DNA from: CAXWPM01 sp965206125
Lineage (GTDB): Bacteria > Acidobacteriota > Terriglobia > 20CM-2-55-15
NCBI GenBank assembly: GCA_965206125.1
Contig: CBDBIN010000044.1
Span: 388,910 to 452,909, forward strand
Direction of reading: 5' to 3'
DNA: 64,000 nucleotides
In this document: piece after piece, positions 25,813 through 33,655 of the stretch
Layout of the letters: each line of letters opens with the position of its first letter
How positions within the stretch are numbered: the stretch's first letter is position 1
Position numbers and translations under genes: made by a program
The notes under the pieces: generated by a model
Database searches by the model: none
Told to the model about the DNA's origin: nothing
What the model saw: the letters and a program-made list of their open reading frames with translations, nothing else

Positions 25813-27540
25813 CTACTGGATGGTTTCGCGGAGGACTTCCTCGACCGTCGTGTGACCTTCGCTGACCTTGATCAGCCCGCTCTGGCGCAGAGTGATCATG
25901 CCGTCCTGGACGGCCGTTCGTGTCAGCTCTACCGCCGTCGCGTCCTGCATGATCATTTCCTTGAGTTCCTCGGTGATTTCCATCACCTCGTACAGCCCGA
26001 CGCGCCCTTTGTAGCCCATCTTGTTACACGCCCCGCAACCGACAGCCTGAAACACGCGCACGCTTTCGGCTTCGGCGGGTCCGTAACCCATGTCGACCAA
26101 CGTTTGCCCCGGAGGGTGAACTTGTTTCCTGCACTGGCCACACAGGCGCCGGACCAGTCGTTGGGCGCAGATCAGCCGCACGGATGTCGCGACAAGAAAC
26201 GATGGGATCCCCATGTCGAGCAGTCGTGCGACGGCGCTCGCGGCGTCGTTGGTGTGGAGGGTACTCAGCACCAGGTGGCCCGTAAGGGAGGCCTTTATTG
26301 CGATCTCAGCGGCGTTCAGGTCGCGGATTTCCCCGACGAGGACGACATCGGGATCCTGCCGGAGGAACGACCTCAGGATGTTGGCGAAGGTGGACCCGAC
26401 CTGCTCGTTGACCTGAACCTGGTTGATGCCCCGCAGGTTGTACTCGACCGGATCCTCGACCGTCATGATGTTCCGGTCGGGGCTGTTGATCTGCGAGATC
26501 GCGGAGTACAGTGTATTCGTCTTGCCGCTTCCCGTCGGGCCCGTGACGAGGACCATGCCGAAGGGCTGCGAGATGGCTTTCTCGAAGCTCTCGAGCGACT
26601 CCGATTCGAAGCCGAGGCGCCGCATGTCGAGCATCAGGTTTTCCCGGTCCAGGAGGCGCAGCACGACCTTTTCTCCGTACAGTGTCGGCACGGACGAGAC
26701 CCGAAAGTCGAGTTCTTTGACCTTGCCGCCGAGTCTCAGGCGGATCTTGATGCGCCCGTCCTGTGGGCGACGCCTCTCGGTGATGTCGAGCCTGGCCATG
26801 ATTTTGATGCGTGAAGTGATGGCGTCCTTGAACCGGATCGGGAGTTTCAGCCCGGTCTGAAGCTGCCCGTCAACGCGGAATCGGACCCGAAACTCCTTTT
26901 CGTACGGCTCGATGTGGATGTCGCTGGCTCCACGCTTGACGGCATTCAGCAGGACCGCGTTGACGAGACGCAGTGTGGGTGTCTCTTCCGACTTTTGGGC
27001 CAAGGTCTTGAGGTCGATCTCTTCTTCCTCCAGGACCTCGATGTTTTCCGGCAGCGCGCTATCCAGGTCCTCCAGTGTGTCGTCCAGAGCCCCGTCAGTC
27101 GATGGGCTGTAGTACCTGCCGATCGCTTCGCGGATTTGAGATTCCGGAGCGACCCTCGGGTCGATGCTGAAGCCGGTCATGAACCTCAGTTCATCGAGCG
27201 TGACGACGTTGATCGGATCGACCATCGCTACCGACAGAGTCGTCCCCTGGCGGTCGAGCGGCATGGCCTCGTACTTGCGGGCGGTCTCGTACGTGAGCAG
27301 GTCTATGATTTCCTGGTCAATTTCACAATTGCAGGGATTGACTGCGGGTATTCCGTACTGATGCGACAGGACGGCCGAGATGTCGTCCTCAGAGATGTGA
27401 CCGAGTTCGACAAGACAACTCCCCAGCCTCCCCCCACTGGCCTTGTGGTAGTCGAGCGCTTCGCTCAGCTGTGCCTCGGTGACGAGGCCATCCTCCATCA
27501 ATAAGTCGCCCAGACGAGGCGCTAGAATTTGCCCAATCAT
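25813..27540 (-). CDS. Type IV pilus / type II secretion assembly ATPase (PilB/GspE)
   Basis: A cytoplasmic hexameric ATPase of 575 residues that drives pilus or pseudopilus assembly. The N-terminal MshEN-type domain (LGDLLMEDGLVTEAQLSEAL) is followed by the ATPase core with Walker A VTGPTGSGKTNTLYS, Asp box (FRVDGQLQTGLKLP nearby), Walker B region DVVLVGEIRD and the His box LSTLHTNDA. A tetracysteine zinc motif (CGQCRKQ, then CGACNKMGYKGRVGLYEVM) is present. It starts at the ATG at 27540 or at a TTG three codons upstream; both ribosome-binding contexts are imperfect. No pilin genes adjoin it, so PilB and GspE cannot be separated. Confidence 0.9.
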   Translation of the reverse strand: MIGQILAPRLGDLLMEDGLVTEAQLSEALDYHKASGGRLGSCLVELGHISEDDISAVLSHQYGIPAVNPCNCEIDQEIIDLLTYETARKYEAMPLDRQGTTLSVAMVDPINVVTLDELRFMTGFSIDPRVAPESQIREAIGRYYSPSTDGALDDTLEDLDSALPENIEVLEEEEIDLKTLAQKSEETPTLRLVNAVLLNAVKRGASDIHIEPYEKEFRVRFRVDGQLQTGLKLPIRFKDAITSRIKIMARLDITERRRPQDGRIKIRLRLGGKVKELDFRVSSVPTLYGEKVVLRLLDRENLMLDMRRLGFESESLESFEKAISQPFGMVLVTGPTGSGKTNTLYSAISQINSPDRNIMTVEDPVEYNLRGINQVQVNEQVGSTFANILRSFLRQDPDVVLVGEIRDLNAAEIAIKASLTGHLVLSTLHTNDAASAVARLLDMGIPSFLVATSVRLICAQRLVRRLCGQCRKQVHPPGQTLVDMGYGPAEAESVRVFQAVGCGACNKMGYKGRVGLYEVMEITEELKEMIMQDATAVELTRTAVQDGMITLRQSGLIKVSEGHTTVEEVLRETIQ

Positions 27541-27729
27541 ACACCTCAAATATCGGCATTCGGTGCTGGGAAGTTTAGCGGGAATGCATCCTTAAAATTC
27601 AGTCGGATACATGCAAATGTTGCTTGATTACAAGCCGCCACTTCTTCTAGGCTTCCAACGTAGCCTTGATCACATCGTCGCGGCAGTCGTTGATCTTATG
27701 CTGCACACTGAGGGGAAACCGGAGCTGAA

Positions 27730-28893
27730 ATGCAGAGATGTTCTTGTTTGATACTGTCGATTGTCATCGTTCTGGCTCTGGCCGGAAGCGCGTCCGCCCA
27801 GTCGGAATTCGACCCGGGAATTGCGGTCGGGGGCCAGATTCCACGCTTTGAACTGGCCGATGCGGACGGCAAGGTGTGGACATTCGATACGCTCAAGGGC
27901 GAGCAGGGGCTGGTGCTTCAGTTTTTCCGATCGGCCGATTGGTGACCGTACTGCAAGAGCGGGCTGGTTCAGCTCGAAGAAGCTCGAAGCGAGTATGAGG
28001 AGCGTGGTTTCAAGGTTGTCGCGATCAGCTACGATTCGCCCGAGATCCAAAAAACATTCAGCGACCGTGTCGGTCTCGGCTTTCCGCTACTGACAGATCC
28101 CGGATCGGCCACGATCAAAGAGTTTGGGATCTTTAATACCACCCTGCCGACAGATCATCCGTGGTACGGCGTTCCGTTCCCGGGAACTTTCATGGTGGAC
28201 TCGTCCGGGAACATCACTTCCAAGTACTTCCGGGCGCGCTACGAAGAGCGCTATACGCCGGCGTCGATGCTGAGCATGGACTTTGGCGTGAACGGTGGGG
28301 AGGTGGTTCGCACCGAGACGGCTCACCTGACGCTGACGACCCGGCTCGGCCAGGACCGCGCGCGCACCGGCAACCGCATCGTCATCGATTTCGAGATCGA
28401 GCTACCAGAAAGGATGCACCTGTATGCGCCCGGCGTTACGGGCTACCTCCCGCTGGCGGTCGTCTTCGACGAGAATCCCCTTGTGGAGATTCACGACACG
28501 GCATATCCGCAATCCGAGATGCTCCACCTGCCTGCGATCGGGGAAACTGTGCCCGTCTACCACGGCGCTGTGAGCTTCCGGCAGGAAGTCACGATCGGCC
28601 TGGATACCCGCCGGACCTCCAGCGTCCAAATCACAGGGAAGCTCCAGTACCAGGCCTGTGACGACGAAATCTGCTACCTGGCCACCGATATCCCCCTTAG
28701 CTTCACGGTGGATCTCGATGCCCTGGACACGCAGCGGGCACGTAGCCGGCGGGGGGCGGAGGCTAGCAGCCTGTGGTTCTCACAGGCTGCTAGTGTTCAA
28801 TCGCCTCGCGTAATCGAAAAATCACCAGCGCGGTCGTCGTGGCCCCAGCTCCCCGTCATGGAGTTCCCCTCCATCTGCCCTTCGATCGTGTAG
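27730..28893 (+). CDS. Redoxin/nDsbD-like selenoprotein (TGA = selenocysteine)
   Basis: Read through one TGA at 27943-27945, the frame is open for 387 residues. The protein has a signal peptide (ILSIVIVLALAGSASAQS). A thioredoxin-fold AhpC/TSA-like domain follows, with FFRSADW-U-PYCKSGLVQLE, where relatives have CPYC; the Sec is residue 72. The domain continues without interruption (VVAISYDSPEIQKTF, FPLLTDPGSATIKEFGI, VPFPGTFMVDSSGNI). A second domain resembles the N-terminal domain of DsbD (LPERMHLYAPGVTGY, LQYQACDDEICYLATD with its Cys pair). A SECIS-like hairpin follows the TGA. GGAG lies 7 bases before the ATG. The last 40 or so residues are encoded over a palindrome and the antisense of the next gene and look non-native. 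A simple nonsense mutation is less likely, because the stop falls exactly on the catalytic Cys. Confidence 0.85.
27960..27976 (+). promoter_or_regulatory. Candidate bacterial SECIS hairpin
   Basis: Stem CGGGCUG, loop GUU, stem CAGCUCG: seven pairs including one G-U. It lies within the coding sequence, with its loop beginning 22 bases after the TGA. Bacterial SECIS elements are short in-frame hairpins with a G/U-containing apical loop at about this distance, recognised by SelB. Confidence 0.6.
28763..28793. repeat. CTAGCAG palindrome (family R4)
   Basis: CTAGCAGCCTGTG, loop GTTCT, CACAGGCTGCTAG: a perfect 13-bp hairpin. It lies between the end of the conserved part of the selenoprotein and the convergent lipoprotein gene. 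A T-run is absent, but it may still act as a bidirectional transcription barrier. A larger relative with the same CTAGCAG tips is at 51119-51178. Confidence 0.65.
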
Positions 28894-29228
28894 TGCAAGT
28901 CGCCGAGATCGGCCTCCATCGTGATGGCTCCCGATTCGGCATCGAACGTTGCGTTGGCGATCTCGATCGCATCCGGGCCCGGGTTGAGGGTTCCCGTCAA
29001 GCTCATGCCGTCCCATGCAAGCTCCACAGTGATATCGTTGCGGTCGCCTGGGCTGGGTCCCCAGTCACCGGCCCAGGTTCCGCTGGGATCCCCGGGTTCG
29101 GCGGCGGCGGGTTCGGCCGCGGCTACGGGTTCTGGTTCGGCTGCGGGTTCGGGCGCCGGCTCAGGCGCGCAAGCCGAGAGCACCGATAAAGTTGCCATCA
29201 GGCAGAACGACAGTAAAGTACGTCTCAT
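28797..29228 (-). CDS. Small Pro/Ala/Glu-rich lipoprotein
   Basis: A 143-residue protein with a lipoprotein signal (LMATLSVLSACAPEP; lipobox LSAC) and a low-complexity linker of Pro-Glu-Ala-Val repeats to about residue 48. A small beta-rich domain then starts at PSGTWAGDWGPSPGDRN and contains LTGTLNPGPDAIEIAN and GQMEGNSMTGSWGHD. The pattern of GTW, G-L-G and GSW strands resembles lipocalin-like or DUF-type outer-membrane-attached domains, but I cannot name a family. GGAGGAT precedes the ATG. It is convergent with the selenoprotein gene and overlaps its unusual 3' tail. Confidence 0.75.
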   Translation of the reverse strand: MRRTLLSFCLMATLSVLSACAPEPAPEPAAEPEPVAAAEPAAAEPGDPSGTWAGDWGPSPGDRNDITVELAWDGMSLTGTLNPGPDAIEIANATFDAESGAITMEADLGDLHYTIEGQMEGNSMTGSWGHDDRAGDFSITRGD

Positions 29229-29352
29229 TCGGATCCTCCGAGTTCAAGGTTGTCAAACACTTGCGGAATCCTATATGGCTCTTCGCGGAGTGTCAACGTG
29301 GGAGCCTCCGGTTCAGGCCACCGGTTTCGTATACAGGTTAGACTAATGGAGC

Positions 29353-30312
29353 ATGACGACGCACCGGATCCCATCCGCTTTCATTTTCATCGTGATCTGT
29401 ATTGGCATCGCCCAGGCCGCGTGCGCGCGGACTGACACCGGGACTGCCCGTAATCATATCGTCCGGTTGTCCGAGGACATTGGGGGTCGCCTTGCCGGGT
29501 CGGCCAACGAGCGGCGGGCGGCGGAGTATATCGAAAGTGTCCTTACCGCACTGGGCTATGCCGCCAACCGTCAGACGTTTATCTTCACTCCGGAAGACCG
29601 CGACAGGGGCAACAGACTGGAATCGATCAACATCATCGCGGTAAAGCGAGGCCAGACCGCTCGGGAAATCATTGTCGGTGCTCACTTCGATTCGGAAGTC
29701 CTCGGCCGGGGCGCCGGCGACAACGCGTCCGGTGTCGCAGTGATGCTTGAAGCAGCGGCAGCCATCCAGGGGACCCGCACTCCGTATACGGTCCGCTTTG
29801 TCGCCTTTGGCGCCGAAGAGCAGGGTTTCGGAGGGTCGCGCTACTTCGTATCTCAAATGACGACCGAAGCCATCGAAAATACCGTGGCCATGATCAACCT
29901 CGACAGTGTCATCGCCGGGGATCGTGCTTATGTCTATGGCGATGCCGGAGAAGCCGGGGTTCTCCGTGACTGGCTCCTTGGCAAGGCCCGCGACGAGGGA
30001 TTACCCCTCGGGACGCAGACGGGCGAGAATCCCCAGTACCCGTCCGGAACGACGGGCGACTTTTCCGATCACGTGCCGTTCCGAGAAGCCGGCGTTCCCT
30101 ACACCTACTTCGAATCCACCAACTGGTCGCTGGGAGATCTCGATGGGTACACCGAGGTCGACCCACGGTGGGGTGAAGACGGCGAGATCTGGCACACGCG
30201 GTTCGACACCCTGGATTACCTCGATGAGACTTTTCCGGGCAGAATCGATGCCCGACTGGCGTTGTTCAGCCGGATGCTGTATCGGGCACTTACTGAATTC
30301 ACCGCACCCTAG
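29353..30312 (+). CDS. M28-family metallopeptidase (exported)
   Basis: A 319-residue secreted aminopeptidase of the M28 family, with a signal peptide (AFIFIVICIGIAQAACA). The two-zinc site is complete: IVGAHFDSE (His, Asp), GAGDNASGVAV (bridging Asp), VAFGAEEQGFGGSRYF (catalytic Glu and metal Glu), MINLDSV (Asp) and HTRFDTLDY (His). It probably releases N-terminal amino acids from peptides in the periplasm. The APC permease gene starts 15 bases downstream on the same strand, which fits coupled peptide hydrolysis and amino-acid uptake. Confidence 0.9.
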   Translation: MTTHRIPSAFIFIVICIGIAQAACARTDTGTARNHIVRLSEDIGGRLAGSANERRAAEYIESVLTALGYAANRQTFIFTPEDRDRGNRLESINIIAVKRGQTAREIIVGAHFDSEVLGRGAGDNASGVAVMLEAAAAIQGTRTPYTVRFVAFGAEEQGFGGSRYFVSQMTTEAIENTVAMINLDSVIAGDRAYVYGDAGEAGVLRDWLLGKARDEGLPLGTQTGENPQYPSGTTGDFSDHVPFREAGVPYTYFESTNWSLGDLDGYTEVDPRWGEDGEIWHTRFDTLDYLDETFPGRIDARLALFSRMLYRALTEFTAP

Positions 30313-30327
30313 CAACCTATCTTTACC

Positions 30328-32085
30328 TTGAGCCAAACCCACATCACGGAACACAAGCGAGGCGGCCTGGGTGAGCTTGCCGCGACCGCGATTTGCGGCA
30401 ACGACATCACTTCGTCATGTCTCTATGTGTCGGCTCTGGCGATCCTCTATGCGGGCCGATGGGCGCCGGTCGTTCTGCTGATGGTCGCGGTTCTGCTGTA
30501 TCTGTTCCGATCGATCTACGGCGAAGTTGTCGGTGCTCTCCCGCTCAACGGCGGCGCCTACAACGCTCTGCTCAATACGACCAGCAAGTTTCGAGCTTCA
30601 ATCGCGGCTTGCCTGACGATTCTCTCCTACATGGCGACCGCGGTCATTTCATCGACCGAAGCCATGCACTATGCCCACGCGTTGTGGGAGGCGGTGCCCG
30701 TAACAGAGATGACGGTGTTGTTGCTGGCGGCGTTTCTCGGCCTCACGATATTCGGAATCGCGGAATCGGCGTTCATCGCGATCATTATTTTCGTCACGCA
30801 CCTCGCCGTACTGAGTCTCCTCGTCGTCGCGGGCTTGATCCATGTCATCTGGTCAGGATTTGGCACTTTTTCGCTGAACCTGGGTACTCCAGAGCCGGGA
30901 GGGATCGCCATGGCCCTGTTTTTCGGGTTCAGCGCGGCACTGCTTGGAATCTCAGGTTTCGAGAGTTCTGCCAATTTCGTCGAGGAGCAGGCTGAAAATG
31001 TGTTTCCCAAGACGCTCCGCAACATGTGGATCGCAGTCAGCTTCTTCAATCCCGTGATGGCGTTGCTGGCACTCGCACTGATTCCGATTCCCGAGGTCGC
31101 AGACCACCAGGAGGCGCTGCTGGCGCACATGGGTCTCGTGTCGGGTGGAACGTGGTTGTCATCGTTGATTTCGATCGATGCCTTTCTCGTGTTGAGCGGC
31201 GCCGTGTTAACCAGTTTTATCGGTGTGAACGGGCTGATTCGAAGAATGACCCTCGACCGTTGTCTGCCTCAGTTGCTTCTCCGGACCAACAGCCGCGGGA
31301 CGACCCACCGAATCCTTGTGACGTTCTTCCTGCTCTGCGTTTCTGTACTGGCGATCACCGGTGGCGAACTCGAAGCATTGGCCGGTGTGTACACGCTGTC
31401 CTTCCTGGCCGTGATGCTGTTGTTTGCGACCGGAAATGTCCTGCTCAAGGCCAAGAGGGAAGGGCTTCCGCGACCCGAGCGCGCACCGTGGCCCGTCGTG
31501 TTTCTGGGGATGTTTGGCGTCTCGATCGGTCTGGTCGGCACCGTTCTCATGAACCCCACCTATCTGAGGGTGTTCCTGGAATACTTCATACCGACGCTGC
31601 TTGTCGTCTCGATCATGCTGGGTCGGCTCGGTCTCCTTCGCGCAGCGCTGGTCCTGCTACGCGCCGCGCTCGTTTCTTTCGGGAAGCATGTCAACTCGTT
31701 GATGGCGATCATCCAGGTAAAAGTAGCCGTGATCAATTCTCATCAGGTCGTTTTCTTCACACGTGGAGATAACATCGCCAACCTCAACAACGCGATGCTC
31801 TACGTCCGGCGTAACGAACACACGAACAGGATCAAGATCGTGACCGTCGTTCGTGACCGGGCCGACGTCCCTCCAACGTTGGCAGAAAACCTTGAATTTA
31901 TGGACAAAGCCTATCCGCAAATCGACATAGAGTTCGTCATCCGGGAAGGGGAGTTCACCCCCGAGCTCATCGAGACGTTGAGCCGGGAGTGGAACGTTCC
32001 GACAAACTTCATGTTCATCGGTTCTCCCAGTGGCCACCTGATCTATGGTCTGGCGGAACTGGGTGGCGTGCGGCTGATCGTGTAG
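30328..32085 (+). CDS. APC-superfamily amino-acid permease with C-terminal cytoplasmic domain
   Basis: A 585-residue transporter with about 12 membrane helices in residues 10-450 (for example AATAICGNDITSSCLYV as TM1 with the broken-helix Gly residues, FFGFSAALLGISGFESSANF as TM6). A soluble tail of about 130 residues follows (VKVAVINSHQVVFFTRGDN, TVVRDRADVPPTLAENLEFM). The tail resembles the regulatory domains appended to some APC permeases. The start is TTG at 30328, since an in-frame stop lies just upstream and no ATG occurs before conserved TM1 sequence. It follows the M28 peptidase gene closely. The substrate is not identifiable. Confidence 0.85.
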   Translation: MSQTHITEHKRGGLGELAATAICGNDITSSCLYVSALAILYAGRWAPVVLLMVAVLLYLFRSIYGEVVGALPLNGGAYNALLNTTSKFRASIAACLTILSYMATAVISSTEAMHYAHALWEAVPVTEMTVLLLAAFLGLTIFGIAESAFIAIIIFVTHLAVLSLLVVAGLIHVIWSGFGTFSLNLGTPEPGGIAMALFFGFSAALLGISGFESSANFVEEQAENVFPKTLRNMWIAVSFFNPVMALLALALIPIPEVADHQEALLAHMGLVSGGTWLSSLISIDAFLVLSGAVLTSFIGVNGLIRRMTLDRCLPQLLLRTNSRGTTHRILVTFFLLCVSVLAITGGELEALAGVYTLSFLAVMLLFATGNVLLKAKREGLPRPERAPWPVVFLGMFGVSIGLVGTVLMNPTYLRVFLEYFIPTLLVVSIMLGRLGLLRAALVLLRAALVSFGKHVNSLMAIIQVKVAVINSHQVVFFTRGDNIANLNNAMLYVRRNEHTNRIKIVTVVRDRADVPPTLAENLEFMDKAYPQIDIEFVIREGEFTPELIETLSREWNVPTNFMFIGSPSGHLIYGLAELGGVRLIV

Positions 32086-32102
32086 CACAGAGGTGGGTGT
32101 TG

Positions 32103-33317
32103 ATGCCCGGCGCGGTCGATTTCTCGATGCGGTGTCCAGCCGACGGGCATGAGATGGTCGAGCACGTCCGTGGCTTGCTTGACGTTTCGTTGTGCCCGAG
32201 TTGCCGGGGTGTCTGGGTTCATCATGCCGAGTTCGTCGCCTTCAAGTCGCTTGCGACTCTCCTGGCATCCGATGACGGGTTGCAAGCTTCCATCGCTTCC
32301 GTGATCGAGGATTCCGGTGGCGAGAGTTCGGCCGAGGCGACCGATCATCCTTGTCCGTCATGCGGCCGGCCACTCGAACGGCGGCACGTGGATGAGATTG
32401 CCGTCGACGCCTGCATGGCGTGTGGGGGGGTGTGGGTCGGGCGGGGGCGTATCCATGGTTTCCTGCCGGCAGCCGCGGCGGTTCGGGATACCTTGCCGAC
32501 CGCCGCCGAGACGCCAGGGGACACCGTCGGTGTCGGGAACAGGTTTGACCGGTTCTCGTTCAGCCACCCGCTGACATATCTTTTCGCTTTACCCCTCGCG
32601 ACTGCTGCCGCGCTCATCATCAACGCCACTTCCTTCGTCGGATTGATTCGTCCCTTCCACATATGGATCCATGAATTCGGCCACGCCACGATTGCCTGGC
32701 TTGCCGGCCGCCGGGCGTTGCCCTTGCCGATCGGATGGACAAGCTGGCAGCCCGACCGGTCCGTGATCGTATACGGAGCGCTGCTGTTCCTTCTGGCGGT
32801 CCTGTTCTACACGTCATGGCAGGAAGGGCTGCGAGGTGCCATGGTCCTGGCGGCAGGTCTGGCCGTAATCCAACTGTTGACGACCTGGGCGACCTCGGCA
32901 CGTACGATCGAACTCTGGATCACGTTCGGAGGAATGGGAGGCGAGTTCTATCTCAGCGTGCTGTTGATGGTCGCGTTCTACTTTCCGATGCCGGACCGAT
33001 GGCGCTGGGATTTCTGGCGCTACGTCGTTCTCGTGATCGCCGCAAGCACGTTCTGGGACAATTTCAACTTCTGGAACAGCGTCGAAGCCGGCCGATCCGA
33101 GATCCCGTGGGGCTCCATCCTGAGTGCAGGCGACGCCGGTGGCGACATGGACCGGCTGGTCTGGCAGTTCGGATGGCGGAGCGCCGGCATTGTCGACGCA
33201 TACAACAGGCTCGCCGATGCCTGCCTCATGGTTCTCATGAGCGTCTACATCGCCTTCCTGGTATGGCGGAGGTCGGAGATCCTGTCCGCTCTGAGGCAGC
33301 GGATGGCGGGCTTGTAG
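32103..33317 (+). CDS. Zinc-ribbon / M50-like membrane metalloprotease
   Basis: A 404-residue protein with an unusual order of parts. Residues 1-45 and 80-115 are two TFIIB-type zinc ribbons (MRCPADGHEM with LCPSCRGVW; CPSCGRPL with CMACGGVWVG). Residues from about 155 form some eight membrane helices. The first helix pair carries the protease motif HEFGH (190-194) in IWIHEFGHATIAWLAGRRAL, as in site-2-type M50 peptidases. A candidate second metal motif is WDNFNFWNS near residue 320. The start at 32103 is supported by AGAGGTGGG. It begins 17 bases after the permease gene, suggesting one operon. Function inferred: regulated intramembrane cleavage or membrane-protein quality control. Confidence 0.78.
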   Translation: MPGAVDFSMRCPADGHEMVEHVRGLLDVSLCPSCRGVWVHHAEFVAFKSLATLLASDDGLQASIASVIEDSGGESSAEATDHPCPSCGRPLERRHVDEIAVDACMACGGVWVGRGRIHGFLPAAAAVRDTLPTAAETPGDTVGVGNRFDRFSFSHPLTYLFALPLATAAALIINATSFVGLIRPFHIWIHEFGHATIAWLAGRRALPLPIGWTSWQPDRSVIVYGALLFLLAVLFYTSWQEGLRGAMVLAAGLAVIQLLTTWATSARTIELWITFGGMGGEFYLSVLLMVAFYFPMPDRWRWDFWRYVVLVIAASTFWDNFNFWNSVEAGRSEIPWGSILSAGDAGGDMDRLVWQFGWRSAGIVDAYNRLADACLMVLMSVYIAFLVWRRSEILSALRQRMAGL

Positions 33318-33343
33318 CTGTAGTGGCGCTCTATGAGCGCCAC
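33318..33343. repeat. REP-like palindrome (family R1)
   Basis: CTGTA then GTGGCGCTC-TAT-GAGCGCCAC, nine perfect base pairs with a TAT loop. It begins directly after the stop codon of the metalloprotease gene and precedes the convergent tRNA gene. Confidence 0.7.
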
Positions 33344-33361
33344 TTGGCAGTGACCCTTCGA

Positions 33362-33435
33362 TACGCCTGACAGGATTCGAACCTGAGACCTCTGGTTCCG
33401 GAGACCAGCGCTCTATCCAGCTGAGCTACAGGCGC
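33362..33435 (-). tRNA. tRNA-Arg (anticodon CCG)
   Basis: The minus strand folds as a full cloverleaf. The acceptor stem is GCGCCTG with CAGGCGT (first pair G-U) and the D arm GCTC-AGCTGGATA-GAGC. The anticodon stem CTGGT/ACCAG closes loop CTCCGGA, with CCG at positions 34-36. The T arm is CAGG-TTCGAAT-CCTG. The discriminator base is A, and CCA is not encoded. Confidence 0.95.
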
Positions 33436-33655
33436 GTAGACATTCAGTCTAGGCGGTGGATATGTTCGCGTCAAGACGCCCCTATGCTACGCGAGCGCGA
33501 CCGCTTTCCGGCTCCATTGGCCGCAACTACGCCGCCTGCGATATCATTCCTACCCGCTTGGAGGAACATTTGAGCAGCAGCGGCTTACGCTTCACAAACT
33601 GCGATCCGGGTGCATTCTGCGACGAGACGTTCGCCGCTCCAGAGGAAGAGCGTTC

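Noticed and set aside
27943..27945. TGA in the redoxin gene read as a simple nonsense mutation
   Set aside because: It falls exactly on the catalytic Cys position, the downstream frame is fully conserved in character, and a SECIS-like hairpin follows.
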